DNA of 64,000 bases from Microbacterium sp. GTDB lineage: Bacteria > Actinomycetota > Actinomycetes > Actinomycetales > Microbacteriaceae. Each line of letters opens with the position of its first letter. The first letter of the stretch is position 1. Below, in pieces: positions 44,971-53,551 of this stretch. A program made the translations under genes and the position numbers. The stretch is from NCBI GenBank assembly GCA_019510305.1, contig JAEKKN010000017.1, positions 186,001 to 250,000 on the forward strand, in the 5' to 3' direction. Below the pieces are notes generated by a model that did not search any database, had not been told where the DNA came from, and worked only from the letters and a program-made list of their open reading frames with translations.

Positions 44971-46245
44971 TCAGTGCGCTCCGGGGCGGAAGCGCACCTC
45001 GACGGCCTCGGATGCCGAGCCGTCCACGCTCTGCGACACGGCGACAGACTGCGGAGGAGTCAGCTTGCGATCGAGGACGATCGTCCAGGTGCCGTCGGCG
45101 GCGACAGCCGCAGTCGCGGCGGTCGCCGCGCGCCCAGGGCCGCTCGTGGTCGCCGAGATCTCGGCACCGGCGACGCCGGTGCCGCGCAGCGTCACCCGAT
45201 CGGCGTCGACAGCGGCGGTCGGCGCCGCCGGGGGTGCAGGCTCGACGCCTGCCGCGTCGTCCTGCACGCGGGAGAGGTTGCGCATCCACGTGAAATCGGT
45301 CTTCGTGATGGTGTCGTCGCCGTAGACCTTGCCGTCGCGGTCGACGGCGTAGGCGAAGAAGCCGCCCTTCGCGCCTTCCTCCGGTTGCCAGATGGCGTAC
45401 TGGTACGCGGTCGAGGAGGGAGCGGTCGTCGAGTCGTAGATGCCCTCGGCGTCGCCCCAGTGCGTGCGGTCCTGCTCCTCGTAGAACGAGAAGCCGGGGA
45501 GGAACCGGCACGGCGCCACGTCGTCGGCGAAGGTCTCCCACGTCGCCTGCATGCCCGAGACCCCACGACCGTAGGCCTGCAGCAGCACGTAGGAGATGTT
45601 GCCCGAGACGGCTTCGAACAGCGGCGTGTCGCCGGTCTGGTTGGTGTCGTAGATGAAGATGCGATCGCCGCCCGACTTCGGGCCGATGAGCTCGCCGAGG
45701 GCGTCGAACACGCCGATCGCGCGGGTGAGGTCGTCGCCCTGCGGGTAGGACTCGACGTCGACGTCGATGCCGTCCAGTCCGTACGGGGTCACGTAGGTGT
45801 CGACGAGCTGTTGAGCGTAGGCGCGGTACGAGGCGTCGTCGAGCGGGATGTCGGCCTTCGCGAGCTTGTCGATCCAGAGCGTGTAGACGACCTTGGTTCC
45901 CCTGGCATGCAGGGCGGGGACGTAGGTGTCGCGCAGCGTCGGCCAGTAGTCCGTGCCGGCTGTCGCTCCGGCATCGAACACCATCGCGACGTCGATCTCC
46001 GCGGGCAGATCGGTCATCCGCGTCACGTTCGGGTCGGGCAGGTTCGAATTCGCGTTCTGCGGGACAGTGACGTCCCGCCATGTTCGGTAGTACGCCATGG
46101 TCTGCGGTGCCGCTTCGCACTGCGTCGTGCTGAGCGGATCGCCGGCGCCGGCCGGAGACGCGGCGTCGGCCGTCGCCGGCTGTGCGGTGAACGCCGCGAG
46201 TCCTGTGAGAAGTGCGCCTAATCCGAGCGCGGTGGTTCGCTTCAT
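44971..46245 (-). CDS. Secreted GH18 endo-beta-N-acetylglucosaminidase
   Basis: Secreted enzyme of 424 aa predicted to cut the chitobiose core of N-glycans. A signal peptide (MKRTTALGLGALLTGLAAF, cleavage near ATADA) is followed by a GH18 barrel with the catalytic motif DGIDVDVE at residues 158-165, Glu165 being the acid. AYYRTWRDVTVP and YVLLQAYGRG resemble EndoH/EndoF/EndoS-type enzymes more than chitinases. A beta-sandwich domain of about 85 residues with small-residue-rich linker (PAPPAAPTAAVDADRV) closes the protein. Start ATG at 46243-46245 with AAGGAGAG. Operator copy 1 of the second regulon lies upstream. Confidence 0.88.
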   Translation of the reverse strand: MKRTTALGLGALLTGLAAFTAQPATADAASPAGAGDPLSTTQCEAAPQTMAYYRTWRDVTVPQNANSNLPDPNVTRMTDLPAEIDVAMVFDAGATAGTDYWPTLRDTYVPALHARGTKVVYTLWIDKLAKADIPLDDASYRAYAQQLVDTYVTPYGLDGIDVDVESYPQGDDLTRAIGVFDALGELIGPKSGGDRIFIYDTNQTGDTPLFEAVSGNISYVLLQAYGRGVSGMQATWETFADDVAPCRFLPGFSFYEEQDRTHWGDAEGIYDSTTAPSSTAYQYAIWQPEEGAKGGFFAYAVDRDGKVYGDDTITKTDFTWMRNLSRVQDDAAGVEPAPPAAPTAAVDADRVTLRGTGVAGAEISATTSGPGRAATAATAAVAADGTWTIVLDRKLTPPQSVAVSQSVDGSASEAVEVRFRPGAH

Positions 46246-46294
46246 TGCTCTCTCCTTCGAGGGGATGCCCAAGTCGCGTCGCAGCACTGCGACT

Positions 46295-46310
46295 ACTTAA
46301 GCGCTTTAGC
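46295..46310. promoter_or_regulatory. N-glycan-regulon operator, copy 1
   Basis: ACTTAAGCGCTTTAGC, nearly palindromic around CGC. It lies between the divergent GH18 gene and the second LacI gene, so it can control both. It aligns without gaps to copies at 48782 and 53490; shared pattern ACT.(A/T)A.CG(C/T)TTTAG. Confidence 0.75.
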
Positions 46311-46383
46311 GAGACACTAGCAGAGCACCGCTTCTGTGCACAGTCCAAGAAGCGCGAACGAACTCGATCGCTACAGTTGGGGA

Positions 46384-47406
46384 ATGTCCAAACCGAAGCG
46401 CGTGACGATCACGGACATCGCCCGACTGGCCGGCGTCTCTCAGGGGGCGGTGTCCTTCGCGCTGAACGGACGCCCCGGAGTCAGCGAGCAGACTCGGCAG
46501 CGCATCCTCGACATCGCGGCAGAGCATCAATGGCAGCCGAGTTCAGCCGCCCGTGCGCTCGTCGGCGCCCGTGCGGGCGTCATCGGCTTCGCCGTCAACC
46601 GGCCGGCGGGAACCCTGGGCACCGAGGCGTTCTTCACGGATCTCATCGCCGGCGTGCAGTCGGCTCTCGCAGAGCGGCACATCGCGATGCAGATGGTGCT
46701 CGTCTCGTCGATCCACGACGAGGTGGCGACATACCGGCGCTGGCGCAGCGCCAATCAGGTCGACGGAGTGATCGTGATCGATCCCCGGGACGACGATCCG
46801 CGTCTCGCCGCGCTCACCGAGCTCGCGCTGCCCGCCGTCGTGATCGGCAGCCATCCCTCGGCTGATGGAGACCCGGCGGCGCTGTGGCTGGACGACAGCC
46901 AGGTCGCGCACTCGCTCTTCGACTACCTCTCGGCTCTCGGCCACCGGTCGATCGTCTACGTCGCCGGCCCCGCAGAGTTCCAGCACACGCGATTGCGCAC
47001 CGATGTGCTGCGGGGTCTCACAGCCCGAAGCGTGACCGGAGAGGTGATCGCCACCGACTTCTCGCCTGTCGCCGCATCCGCCACCATGCGACGGATCCTC
47101 AGTCGGGCCGATCGGCCCACCGCCGTCGTGTTCGACAACGACGTGATGGCGATCGCCGGGCTGCGCATCGCCCAGGAGATGGGGCTGGCGGTGCCGGGCG
47201 ACCTGTCGATCGCGTCCTTCGATGACTCCGTGGTCGCGGGACTCGTGCATCCGTCGATCACCAGCATCACGCGCGACACGTTCGGGCTCGGAGCCGATGC
47301 CGCGGCGTTCCTCCTCGAGCAGATCGAGGTGGCCGAGCTGCTCGACGATCGGGTCGGCGCACTGCCGCAGCTCACGGTGCGCGAGAGCACCGGCGCCCCG
47401 CGCTAG
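46384..47406 (+). CDS. LacI-family regulator of the N-glycan locus
   Basis: Repressor of 340 aa. The headpiece is VTITDIARLAGVSQGAVSFALNG, the hinge region SSAARALVGARAGVIGFAV, followed by the ligand-binding core. ATG at 46384 with TACAGT six bases upstream, suggesting a leaderless mRNA. It is divergent from the GH18 gene, and its headpiece differs from that of the arabinan regulator, matching the different operator. It ends 7 bp from the convergent GH5 gene. Confidence 0.9.
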   Translation: MSKPKRVTITDIARLAGVSQGAVSFALNGRPGVSEQTRQRILDIAAEHQWQPSSAARALVGARAGVIGFAVNRPAGTLGTEAFFTDLIAGVQSALAERHIAMQMVLVSSIHDEVATYRRWRSANQVDGVIVIDPRDDDPRLAALTELALPAVVIGSHPSADGDPAALWLDDSQVAHSLFDYLSALGHRSIVYVAGPAEFQHTRLRTDVLRGLTARSVTGEVIATDFSPVAASATMRRILSRADRPTAVVFDNDVMAIAGLRIAQEMGLAVPGDLSIASFDDSVVAGLVHPSITSITRDTFGLGADAAAFLLEQIEVAELLDDRVGALPQLTVRESTGAPR

Positions 47407-47413
47407 TCGCGAC

Positions 47414-48700
47414 TCACACCACGGTGTTGTGCGAGTCGTACGCCACGCCGTCGGGAGCCGGATGCACGAGTTCTGTGATGCCGCGAGCGGAGAGAGCCTG
47501 GGGGCTGTCGGCATCGATCGAGGTGACGAACGCGGCGTCGACACCCGCCTCGCACGCGTCGACCCAGGCCTGGAAGACGGATCCGCCGGGGCTCATCGCG
47601 CCGCGGTTCAGTGGCGTCTCCGCCTCGTCGACGTCGATCACGATGCCGAGCGCGCGGGCGGGAGCCGTGCGGCGTTCGCGCAGTTCGGGGATGAGCTCGG
47701 CGAACCGCCGCCCGATCGGCTTGGCCGCGCCCTCTTCGTCGATCAGGCCGAGCGTGTACTCCAGTTCCGGGAAGTCGGCGAGGCTGCGGCTCACGTCGTG
47801 CGAGCACCACCAGGTCACGCCCCAGAGGTTCTCCGTGCGGGCGACCGAGCGCAGCGTCGCCTCGAGGAAGCCGGGGGTCTCCTCAGGGCTGAGGCAGTTC
47901 GAGGGTGCGCCCACCTCCTGCAGCCAGATCGGGCGATCGGCATCGGTCGCGAAGCCGCGCGCGAGTTCGATCATGTACTCGGCGTGGCGATCGGATGCCG
48001 CCGATCTGCCGCCGTACCGCTGGGCGGTGCCGTTGAAGATCCACGAGTGCACGGTGGTGAGGGCGCCGAGGCGGGACGCCAGCTTGGGGGTGAAGCCGTG
48101 GCCGTCCATGTACCAGGCGGCGTCGTACTCGCTGTGCACATGCTGCTGTGCGGGCGCGGCGGCCGCGGCGGCATCCAGCAACGTCGTGATCCAGTTCGCG
48201 GCCTCGGACTCGCTCACCGGCCAGGGGGAGGGATGGGTCGCGGCGGAGAACTGGTTCGTCTCGTTGCCCAGCGTGAAGCCGAGGAAATTCGGTTCTGATC
48301 CCAGGGCCTGACCCAACCGGGTCACGAGCTCGACCTGCCCGCTCAGAGCGTCGGGGTGCGTGAACATGTTCTTGTCATGCCAGGTGGACAGCCACGACGG
48401 GATGAAGTCGAAGCTCGACAGATGCCCCTGGATGACGTCCACGCTCGCATCGAGGCCGAAGTCTCCGGCCAGCTCGACCACGGCGCGCACATCGGCGACG
48501 GCTCGGTCTCTGATCAGGGTGCGGTTCGGCTGCAGGATCGTCCAGAGCGGGAAGATGCGCACGTGGTCGAGCCCGAGCTCCGCGAGGGCCTCGAAGTCGC
48601 GCTTCACCTCGTCGAGGTCGAGAGACATCCACGAGTGCATCCACTGCGACCGGGGTGTGTAGTTGGCGCCGAAGCGCAGCGGAGCGAGGGAGCTGGGCAT
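47414..48700 (-). CDS. GH5 family enzyme, GH5_18-like beta-mannosidase
   Basis: Cytoplasmic TIM-barrel glycosidase of 428 aa. Acid/base Glu147 is in LGNETNQ and nucleophile Glu262 in [10 protein letters not shown]. The start [15 protein letters not shown] and the VTWWCSHDV region resemble GH5 subfamily 18, in which beta-mannosidases cleaving Man-beta-1,4-GlcNAc from N-glycan cores are known. No signal peptide. ATG at 48698-48700 with AAAGGA upstream. It is divergent from the importer operon, with operator copy 2 between them. Subfamily placement is by pattern memory and needs a tree. Confidence 0.8.
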   Translation of the reverse strand: MPSSLAPLRFGANYTPRSQWMHSWMSLDLDEVKRDFEALAELGLDHVRIFPLWTILQPNRTLIRDRAVADVRAVVELAGDFGLDASVDVIQGHLSSFDFIPSWLSTWHDKNMFTHPDALSGQVELVTRLGQALGSEPNFLGFTLGNETNQFSAATHPSPWPVSESEAANWITTLLDAAAAAAPAQQHVHSEYDAAWYMDGHGFTPKLASRLGALTTVHSWIFNGTAQRYGGRSAASDRHAEYMIELARGFATDADRPIWLQEVGAPSNCLSPEETPGFLEATLRSVARTENLWGVTWWCSHDVSRSLADFPELEYTLGLIDEEGAAKPIGRRFAELIPELRERRTAPARALGIVIDVDEAETPLNRGAMSPGGSVFQAWVDACEAGVDAAFVTSIDADSPQALSARGITELVHPAPDGVAYDSHNTVV

Positions 48701-48781
48701 CGCTGTCCTTTCGAGTATCGACGCTGAAACGGCGCGCATCCCGGGGTCGACCTGTCGAGCGACATGTGGCATGCTATGGTC

Positions 48782-48797
48782 ACTATACCGTTTTAGT
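48782..48797. promoter_or_regulatory. N-glycan-regulon operator, copy 2
   Basis: ACTATACCGTTTTAGT, extended to a perfect six-base flank (TCACTA at 48780-48785 and TAGTGA at 48794-48799). It sits between the divergent GH5 gene and the importer operon. Confidence 0.8.
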
Positions 48798-48858
48798 GAG
48801 GGTTGTCACAGCGCCTCCCGCAGGCGCCCCAGCCCCGGCCACTTCGAAGGAGAAGTCC

Positions 48859-50136
48859 ATGAAGCACCGTTCCACAGCAGTCGCGGGCCTCGCGGTCGCG
48901 GCATCCCTCATCCTCGCCGGCTGCACCGGCGGCGGCTCTCCCGCCCCAGGCGGAGGAGGCGACGGAGAGATCACCGGCGAGATCACCTTCCAGACCTGGT
49001 CGCTCAAGAACGACAAGTTCACGCCCTACTTCGAAGACGTCGTCGCGTCGTTCGAGAAGGAGCACCCCGGCACGAAGGTCACATGGATCGACCAGCCCGG
49101 CGACGGCTACGAGGACAAGATCCTGCAGCAGGCCGAGTCGGGTGAGCTGCCCGACGTGATCAACCTGCCGCCCGAGTACGCGTACTCCCTCGCCTCCGCC
49201 GATCAGCTGCTCGACCTCGGCAGCGCGTCGAAGGCGATCGACGACTACGTCGCCGGCGGCGTCGCCGCCTATCAGTACGACGGCGTCGAGGGCTCCTTCG
49301 CATTCCCGTGGTATCTCGGCACCGAGCTCAACTACTGGAACAAGGCGCTGCTCGCGAAGGGCGGTGTGACGCAGGCCCCCACGACCTTCGACGAGACCCT
49401 GGATGCCGCCGAGAAGCTCGCCGCAGCAGGCGTGCCGATGTTCTCCTCGGTGCCGAGCCCGAAGACGCTGCAGATCGTCGGCGCCGCTCCCGACATCTAC
49501 AAGGACGGGGAGTTCGTCTTCAACACCCCCGAAGCCGCGAAGATCATCGACCGCTACGCCGAGCTCTACAAGGCCGGGGCGATCACGGCCGAGGCGCTTC
49601 AGGGCGCGGGCACGGCGAACTCGAACATCAACATCTTCAACACCGGCGGGGTCGCCTGGACGACGGCGGGCCCGAACTACATCGACAAGGACGTCGCGGT
49701 GAACGCGCCGAACCTCCTTCCGGACGTCGACGTGACGAACGGCTTCGGCAACCCGCCGCTGTTCGTGCAGGGCATCAGCGTCTCGAAGAACTCGGACAAC
49801 TCCGCCACCGCGCTCGCCTTCGCGGAGTTCGTGACGAACACGGCGAACCAGATCGAGTTCGTGAAGCTCGCAGCCGGGTTCTTCCCCGGCACGATCGAGG
49901 CCAACTCGGACCCGTCGGTCTTCGCCGAAGCCCCCGTGAACGAGCTGCAGGGCACCGCGACCTCCCTCGCCGCCGAGCAGATGGCCGATGCGAAGCAGAC
50001 CGGCGCCCCGCAGTACACCGAGGCCATGGAGACCTACGCGAAGCAGCAGATCGCGCTCGCGATCACCGGCGAGATCTCCGGCCAGGAGGCACTGGACAAG
50101 GCCGTGGAGTACGCCCAGCAGAACGTCGTCGACTGA
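48859..50136 (+). CDS. Sugar ABC transporter substrate-binding lipoprotein (N-glycan locus)
   Basis: Family 1 binding protein of 425 aa with lipoprotein signal MKHRSTAVAGLAVAASLILAGC and a Gly/Pro-rich linker. Typical parts are ITFQTWSLKNDKF, DVINLPPEYAYSLASADQL and NTGGVAWTTAGPNYI. GAAGGAGAAG ribosome-binding site. It is the first gene of an operon with two permeases and GH20 behind operator copy 2, so released N-glycans are the likely ligand; inferred. Confidence 0.9.
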   Translation: MKHRSTAVAGLAVAASLILAGCTGGGSPAPGGGGDGEITGEITFQTWSLKNDKFTPYFEDVVASFEKEHPGTKVTWIDQPGDGYEDKILQQAESGELPDVINLPPEYAYSLASADQLLDLGSASKAIDDYVAGGVAAYQYDGVEGSFAFPWYLGTELNYWNKALLAKGGVTQAPTTFDETLDAAEKLAAAGVPMFSSVPSPKTLQIVGAAPDIYKDGEFVFNTPEAAKIIDRYAELYKAGAITAEALQGAGTANSNINIFNTGGVAWTTAGPNYIDKDVAVNAPNLLPDVDVTNGFGNPPLFVQGISVSKNSDNSATALAFAEFVTNTANQIEFVKLAAGFFPGTIEANSDPSVFAEAPVNELQGTATSLAAEQMADAKQTGAPQYTEAMETYAKQQIALAITGEISGQEALDKAVEYAQQNVVD

Positions 50137-50161
50137 GCGCCGCGGCGGAGAGGACGAGACC

Positions 50162-51109
50162 GTGAAGAGACAGAGATGGTTCACGCCGTATCTGCTGGTG
50201 CTGCCGGCGGTGATCTGGGTGTTCGTGTTCGCGCTGTGGCCGTTCCTGAACACCGTGATGCTGGCGTTCACGGATGCTCGTCCCCTCCGCCCCGCGGAGT
50301 TCGTCGGCCTCGCGAACTTCGCGAAGCTGTTCGAAGACGAGAGGTTCGGGTACGCCCTGTCGACCTCGCTCGTCTACGTCGTGGTCTGCGTGCCGCTGCT
50401 GACATTCCTGCCCCTGCTGCTCGCGATGCTCGTGCACAGCAAGATCCCGGGAATCGGGTTCTTCCGCACCACCTTCTACTTCCCGGTGATCGCCTCGGCC
50501 GTGGTCGTGGCGATCGTCTGGGAGTTCCTGTTCTCTGGTAGCGGCACAGTGAACTCCGCGCTGAAGTTCTTCGGCCTTGCCGATCGGCCCATCGAGTTCC
50601 TCTCGGATCGCTGGCTGCTCATCGGCTGCGCGATCGGCCTCACCGTGTGGAAGGGTCTCGGCTACTACATGGTCGTGTACCTCGCCGCGCTCGGCAACGT
50701 CGGCCGTGAGCTGCATGAGGCGGCCGCTATGGACGGCGCCGGCCGCTGGCGCCGGTTCTGGTCCGTGACCGTCCCGGGCGTGCGCGGCCCGATGATGCTC
50801 GTCTCGGTGCTGGTCTGCGTCGGCGCGATGCGCGTCTTCACCGAGCTCTACGTGCTCTCCAACGGATCGGGCGGACCAGGCGGTCGGGCGATGAGCATGG
50901 TCATGCTGATCCAGTCGATGGGCAAGGGCCTGAACGGTCAGGTGGGGTATGCGTCGGCGATCTCGCTCGTGCTGTTCCTCCTGACACTCGTGCCGCTCGC
51001 GGTCGTCGGCGTGATCAACAACAGCGACACGATCAAGGAGGCGCTCGCCACGAGGCGCACCGCGAAGGCCGCCAAGATCGCGCGCAGCGCGCAGGGGGTC
51101 ACCCGATGA
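50162..51109 (+). CDS. Sugar ABC transporter permease (MalF/UgpA type, N-glycan locus)
   Basis: Permease of 315 aa starting with GTG at 50162 (VKRQRWFTPYLLVLPAVIWV), 25 bp after the binding-protein stop, with GAGAGGA upstream. The EAA loop is HEAAAMDGAGRWRRFWSVTVPGV. Unlike the two other importers with the binding-protein gene first, no hairpin separates binding protein and permease here. ATGA overlap with the next permease. Confidence 0.89.
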   Translation: MKRQRWFTPYLLVLPAVIWVFVFALWPFLNTVMLAFTDARPLRPAEFVGLANFAKLFEDERFGYALSTSLVYVVVCVPLLTFLPLLLAMLVHSKIPGIGFFRTTFYFPVIASAVVVAIVWEFLFSGSGTVNSALKFFGLADRPIEFLSDRWLLIGCAIGLTVWKGLGYYMVVYLAALGNVGRELHEAAAMDGAGRWRRFWSVTVPGVRGPMMLVSVLVCVGAMRVFTELYVLSNGSGGPGGRAMSMVMLIQSMGKGLNGQVGYASAISLVLFLLTLVPLAVVGVINNSDTIKEALATRRTAKAAKIARSAQGVTR

Positions 51110-51996
51110 GCGTGAACCAGGAGCTGCGACGCGAGCGCGCGTACCGCACCAAGGGCTCGGCCGACATCATGAAGCCGTCGCTCGGCGGCCTGATCGGAAA
51201 GTACGCCCTGCTGCTGATCGTGCTCGCGATCATGGTGTTCCCCTTCCTCTGGCAGATGTCGACGTCTTTCAAGGGTGCGACCGAGAACATCTACGACTTC
51301 CCTCCATCTCTGATCCCCTCGGCGCCGACGCTCGACAACTACGCCGAGGTGTTCCGCACGATCCCGGTGCTCGACTACGCCTGGCACTCCCTGCTCGTCG
51401 GCGTGGGCACCGTGGTCACCAACGTCGTGTTCGCCACGATCGGCGGCTACGCGCTGGGAACCATGAAGTTCCGCGGCAAGTGGATCGTGCTGGCGGTCAT
51501 CTTCTCCACGCTGCTCCTCCCCGGAGAGGTCACGCTGACGAGCCAGTACCTCACAGTGAAGTCCCTCGGTCTCGCGAACACGCTCTGGGGCGTCTTCCTG
51601 CCGGGGGCGATCGCCGCGATCAACGTGTTGCTGATGATGGCGGCGTGCCGCATGATCCCGCCCGACACGCTGGACGCGGCCACGATCGACGGTGCGAACA
51701 CCATGCAGCGGCTGCGTCACATCGTGTGGCCGAACGTACGCGGCATGGTCTCGGTGGTCGCGCTGTTCGCGTTCATCGGGGCGTGGGACGACTTCCTGTG
51801 GCCGCTCGTCGTGCTCTCAGATCCAGCGAACTACACGCTCACGGTCGGCATGCAGTACCTGAGCTCCAACTTCGCGGCGAATCCGCGCGTGATCGCCGCC
51901 GGCACGATGATCGCGCTCGTGCCGATCATCCTGCTCTTCGCCGCGCTGCAGCGGCAGTTCTTCAAGGGCGTCGAAGAGGGCAGCGTCAAGGGATGA
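51106..51996 (+). CDS. Sugar ABC transporter permease (MalG/UgpE type, N-glycan locus)
   Basis: Second permease of 296 aa. First span begins YALLLIVLAIMVFPFLW. The coupling loop is LDAATIDGANTMQRLRHIVWPNV. Start and stop overlap its neighbours by 4 bp, giving coupled translation with the GH20 gene. The importer needs an ATPase encoded elsewhere. Confidence 0.89.
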   Translation: MSVNQELRRERAYRTKGSADIMKPSLGGLIGKYALLLIVLAIMVFPFLWQMSTSFKGATENIYDFPPSLIPSAPTLDNYAEVFRTIPVLDYAWHSLLVGVGTVVTNVVFATIGGYALGTMKFRGKWIVLAVIFSTLLLPGEVTLTSQYLTVKSLGLANTLWGVFLPGAIAAINVLLMMAACRMIPPDTLDAATIDGANTMQRLRHIVWPNVRGMVSVVALFAFIGAWDDFLWPLVVLSDPANYTLTVGMQYLSSNFAANPRVIAAGTMIALVPIILLFAALQRQFFKGVEEGSVKG

Positions 51997-52763
51997 CAGC
52001 GGATGCCGAGATCTCGCCGAGGTGGCTTGCGATCCCGCAGCCGCAGCTCGCCGCACTGACGGGCGGATTCTGGCGGCCGAACGCCGTGCGGGTCGTCACC
52101 GACGAGCCGTCGCTGCGCGCCGAGGCGTTGCGTCTCGAGCGCGAGCTCGCAGAGCGGGGTGTTCCCGGCGGCGATCGGCAGATCGTGCGACTGCGACGCC
52201 CGGCCGAGACTGAGGCCGAGGGCGACGTCGTGGAGGCGTTCTCGATCGACGTCGACGACGACATCGAGGTGCGCGCATCGACCCCCGAAGGCGCCTTCCG
52301 CGCGACCAGGCAAGTGCTGCACAACCTGCGAGCTCAGGGCGCGGTGCCTCGCGGTCGCGTGCGGTCCGCGCCCGCGGTGCCGGAGCGCGGCTTTCATCTG
52401 GATGCGGCGCGCAAGCACTTCGCTGCGGCGTGGATCCTCGAGCTGCTCCCCGTTCTCGCCGATGTCGGCATCAACTCGTTCCAGTGGCACCTGTCGGAGA
52501 ACGAGGGGTTCCGGATCGGGTCCGACTCTTTCGCCGAGGTCGTCTCGCCGCTGCACGTCTCACGTGCGGAGGCGCGGAAGATCGCCGATGCTGCAGCCGA
52601 CCTGCACATCGATCTGGTCCCTTCGCTCGACATGCCGGGGCACTTGGGGCACGTCCTCGCCTCACGTCCTGAGCTGCGGCTCGCCGCATCCGACGGGCGT
52701 CCGATCGACCACGCTCTCGACATCACCCGCGACGACGCTGTGGCTTTCGCGCACATATGCTGA
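51993..52763 (+). CDS. GH20 beta-N-acetylhexosaminidase, N-terminal part (frame broken)
   Basis: First 256 codons of a GH20 gene. It has the GH20b-like domain (residues about 1-125) and the start of the catalytic barrel: RGFHLDAARKHFA, FQWHLSENEGFRI and LVPSLDMPGHLGHVL. It lacks the catalytic Asp-Glu pair, which is encoded by the next frame. The frame ends at TGA 52761-52763 immediately after DDAVAFAH, in the middle of the barrel. ATGA overlap with the permease. Without the second part it cannot be an active hexosaminidase. Confidence 0.8.
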   Translation: MTADAEISPRWLAIPQPQLAALTGGFWRPNAVRVVTDEPSLRAEALRLERELAERGVPGGDRQIVRLRRPAETEAEGDVVEAFSIDVDDDIEVRASTPEGAFRATRQVLHNLRAQGAVPRGRVRSAPAVPERGFHLDAARKHFAAAWILELLPVLADVGINSFQWHLSENEGFRIGSDSFAEVVSPLHVSRAEARKIADAAADLHIDLVPSLDMPGHLGHVLASRPELRLAASDGRPIDHALDITRDDAVAFAHIC

Positions 52764-53464
52764 TCGACGACGTCGCCCGGCTGTTCCCTCACAGCACGCG
52801 CTGGAACCTCGGCGGTGACGAGTTCGTCGACTTCGCCCGCATCGACGACTATCCCGTGCTTCAGCAGGCGGCACGTGAGCGCTTCGGCGAGCAGGCCACG
52901 GGATTCGATCTGCTCACCGACTTCGTGAACCGGACTGCGGTCCACCTGCGTGAGCGCGGTCTCGCCGCCCGCGTCTGGAACGACGGGATGCTGCGAGGGC
53001 AGGTCGTGGCGCTCGACCCGCAGGTGGCGCTGGCCTGGTGGACGAACTGGCATGCCGGGATGAGCCCGCTTTCGGCCGCGCTGACCGCCGGACATGAGCT
53101 CGTGAACTTCCACGACACGCTGTTCTACTACGTGCTGGGCGAGAAGGCGGGGTACGTCTACCCCGCGAGCGCGAGGATATGGGAGGCCGACTGGCACCCG
53201 GGGCTGTTCCCTGCGCTGACCGACGAAACGCGCCAGGAGATCGCCCAGCCCTACCCGTCCTCCCTGCGCGGTTCAGCGTTCTCGGTGTGGTCGGACGACG
53301 CGGACGCGCAGAGTGCTGAGCAGGTGCTCGCCGGCATCCGCTCGCCGCTTCGCGCCATGGCCGAGCGGGCCTGGAACGGGGGATCGCAGCTGGCACTCGC
53401 CGAGTTCCGCGAGGTCGATGAGCGCATCGGCGTCCCCGCTCCGAGCGCCCCGCTCGCGCCGTAG
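52757..53464 (+). CDS. GH20 beta-N-acetylhexosaminidase, catalytic C-terminal part
   Basis: Remaining 235 codons of the GH20 gene, in the frame one base back (-1) from the first part. It starts ATG CTG ATC right over the upstream stop (ATGCTGA), and holds the catalytic pair in WNLGGDEFVDF (Asp21, Glu22 of this part), then LAWWTNWHAG and AYSVWSDDA-like (FSVWSDDADAQ) sequence. Conservation reads straight across the break (FAH then LIDDVARLF), so a single 1-base deletion is the simplest cause. Translational coupling into two chains or programmed -1 shifting are the alternatives. Confidence 0.8.
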   Translation: MLIDDVARLFPHSTRWNLGGDEFVDFARIDDYPVLQQAARERFGEQATGFDLLTDFVNRTAVHLRERGLAARVWNDGMLRGQVVALDPQVALAWWTNWHAGMSPLSAALTAGHELVNFHDTLFYYVLGEKAGYVYPASARIWEADWHPGLFPALTDETRQEIAQPYPSSLRGSAFSVWSDDADAQSAEQVLAGIRSPLRAMAERAWNGGSQLALAEFREVDERIGVPAPSAPLAP

Positions 53465-53489
53465 CGTCGGACGCCGGATCGGCCCATAA

Positions 53490-53505
53490 ACTATATCGCT
53501 TTAGT
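53490..53505. promoter_or_regulatory. N-glycan-regulon operator, copy 3
   Basis: ACTATATCGCTTTAGT, 47 bp upstream of the GH38 start. It places GH38 under the same regulator as the GH18, GH5 and importer genes. Confidence 0.8.
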
Positions 53506-53551
53506 AAAGTAACCTGAGTAAACCTCGACCGTCGACCGGAGACGCTCCTTC

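Noticed and set aside
44971..46245. Calling the GH18 protein a chitinase
   Set aside because: No chitin-binding domain, neighbours are mannose enzymes, and segments resemble endo-N-acetylglucosaminidases.
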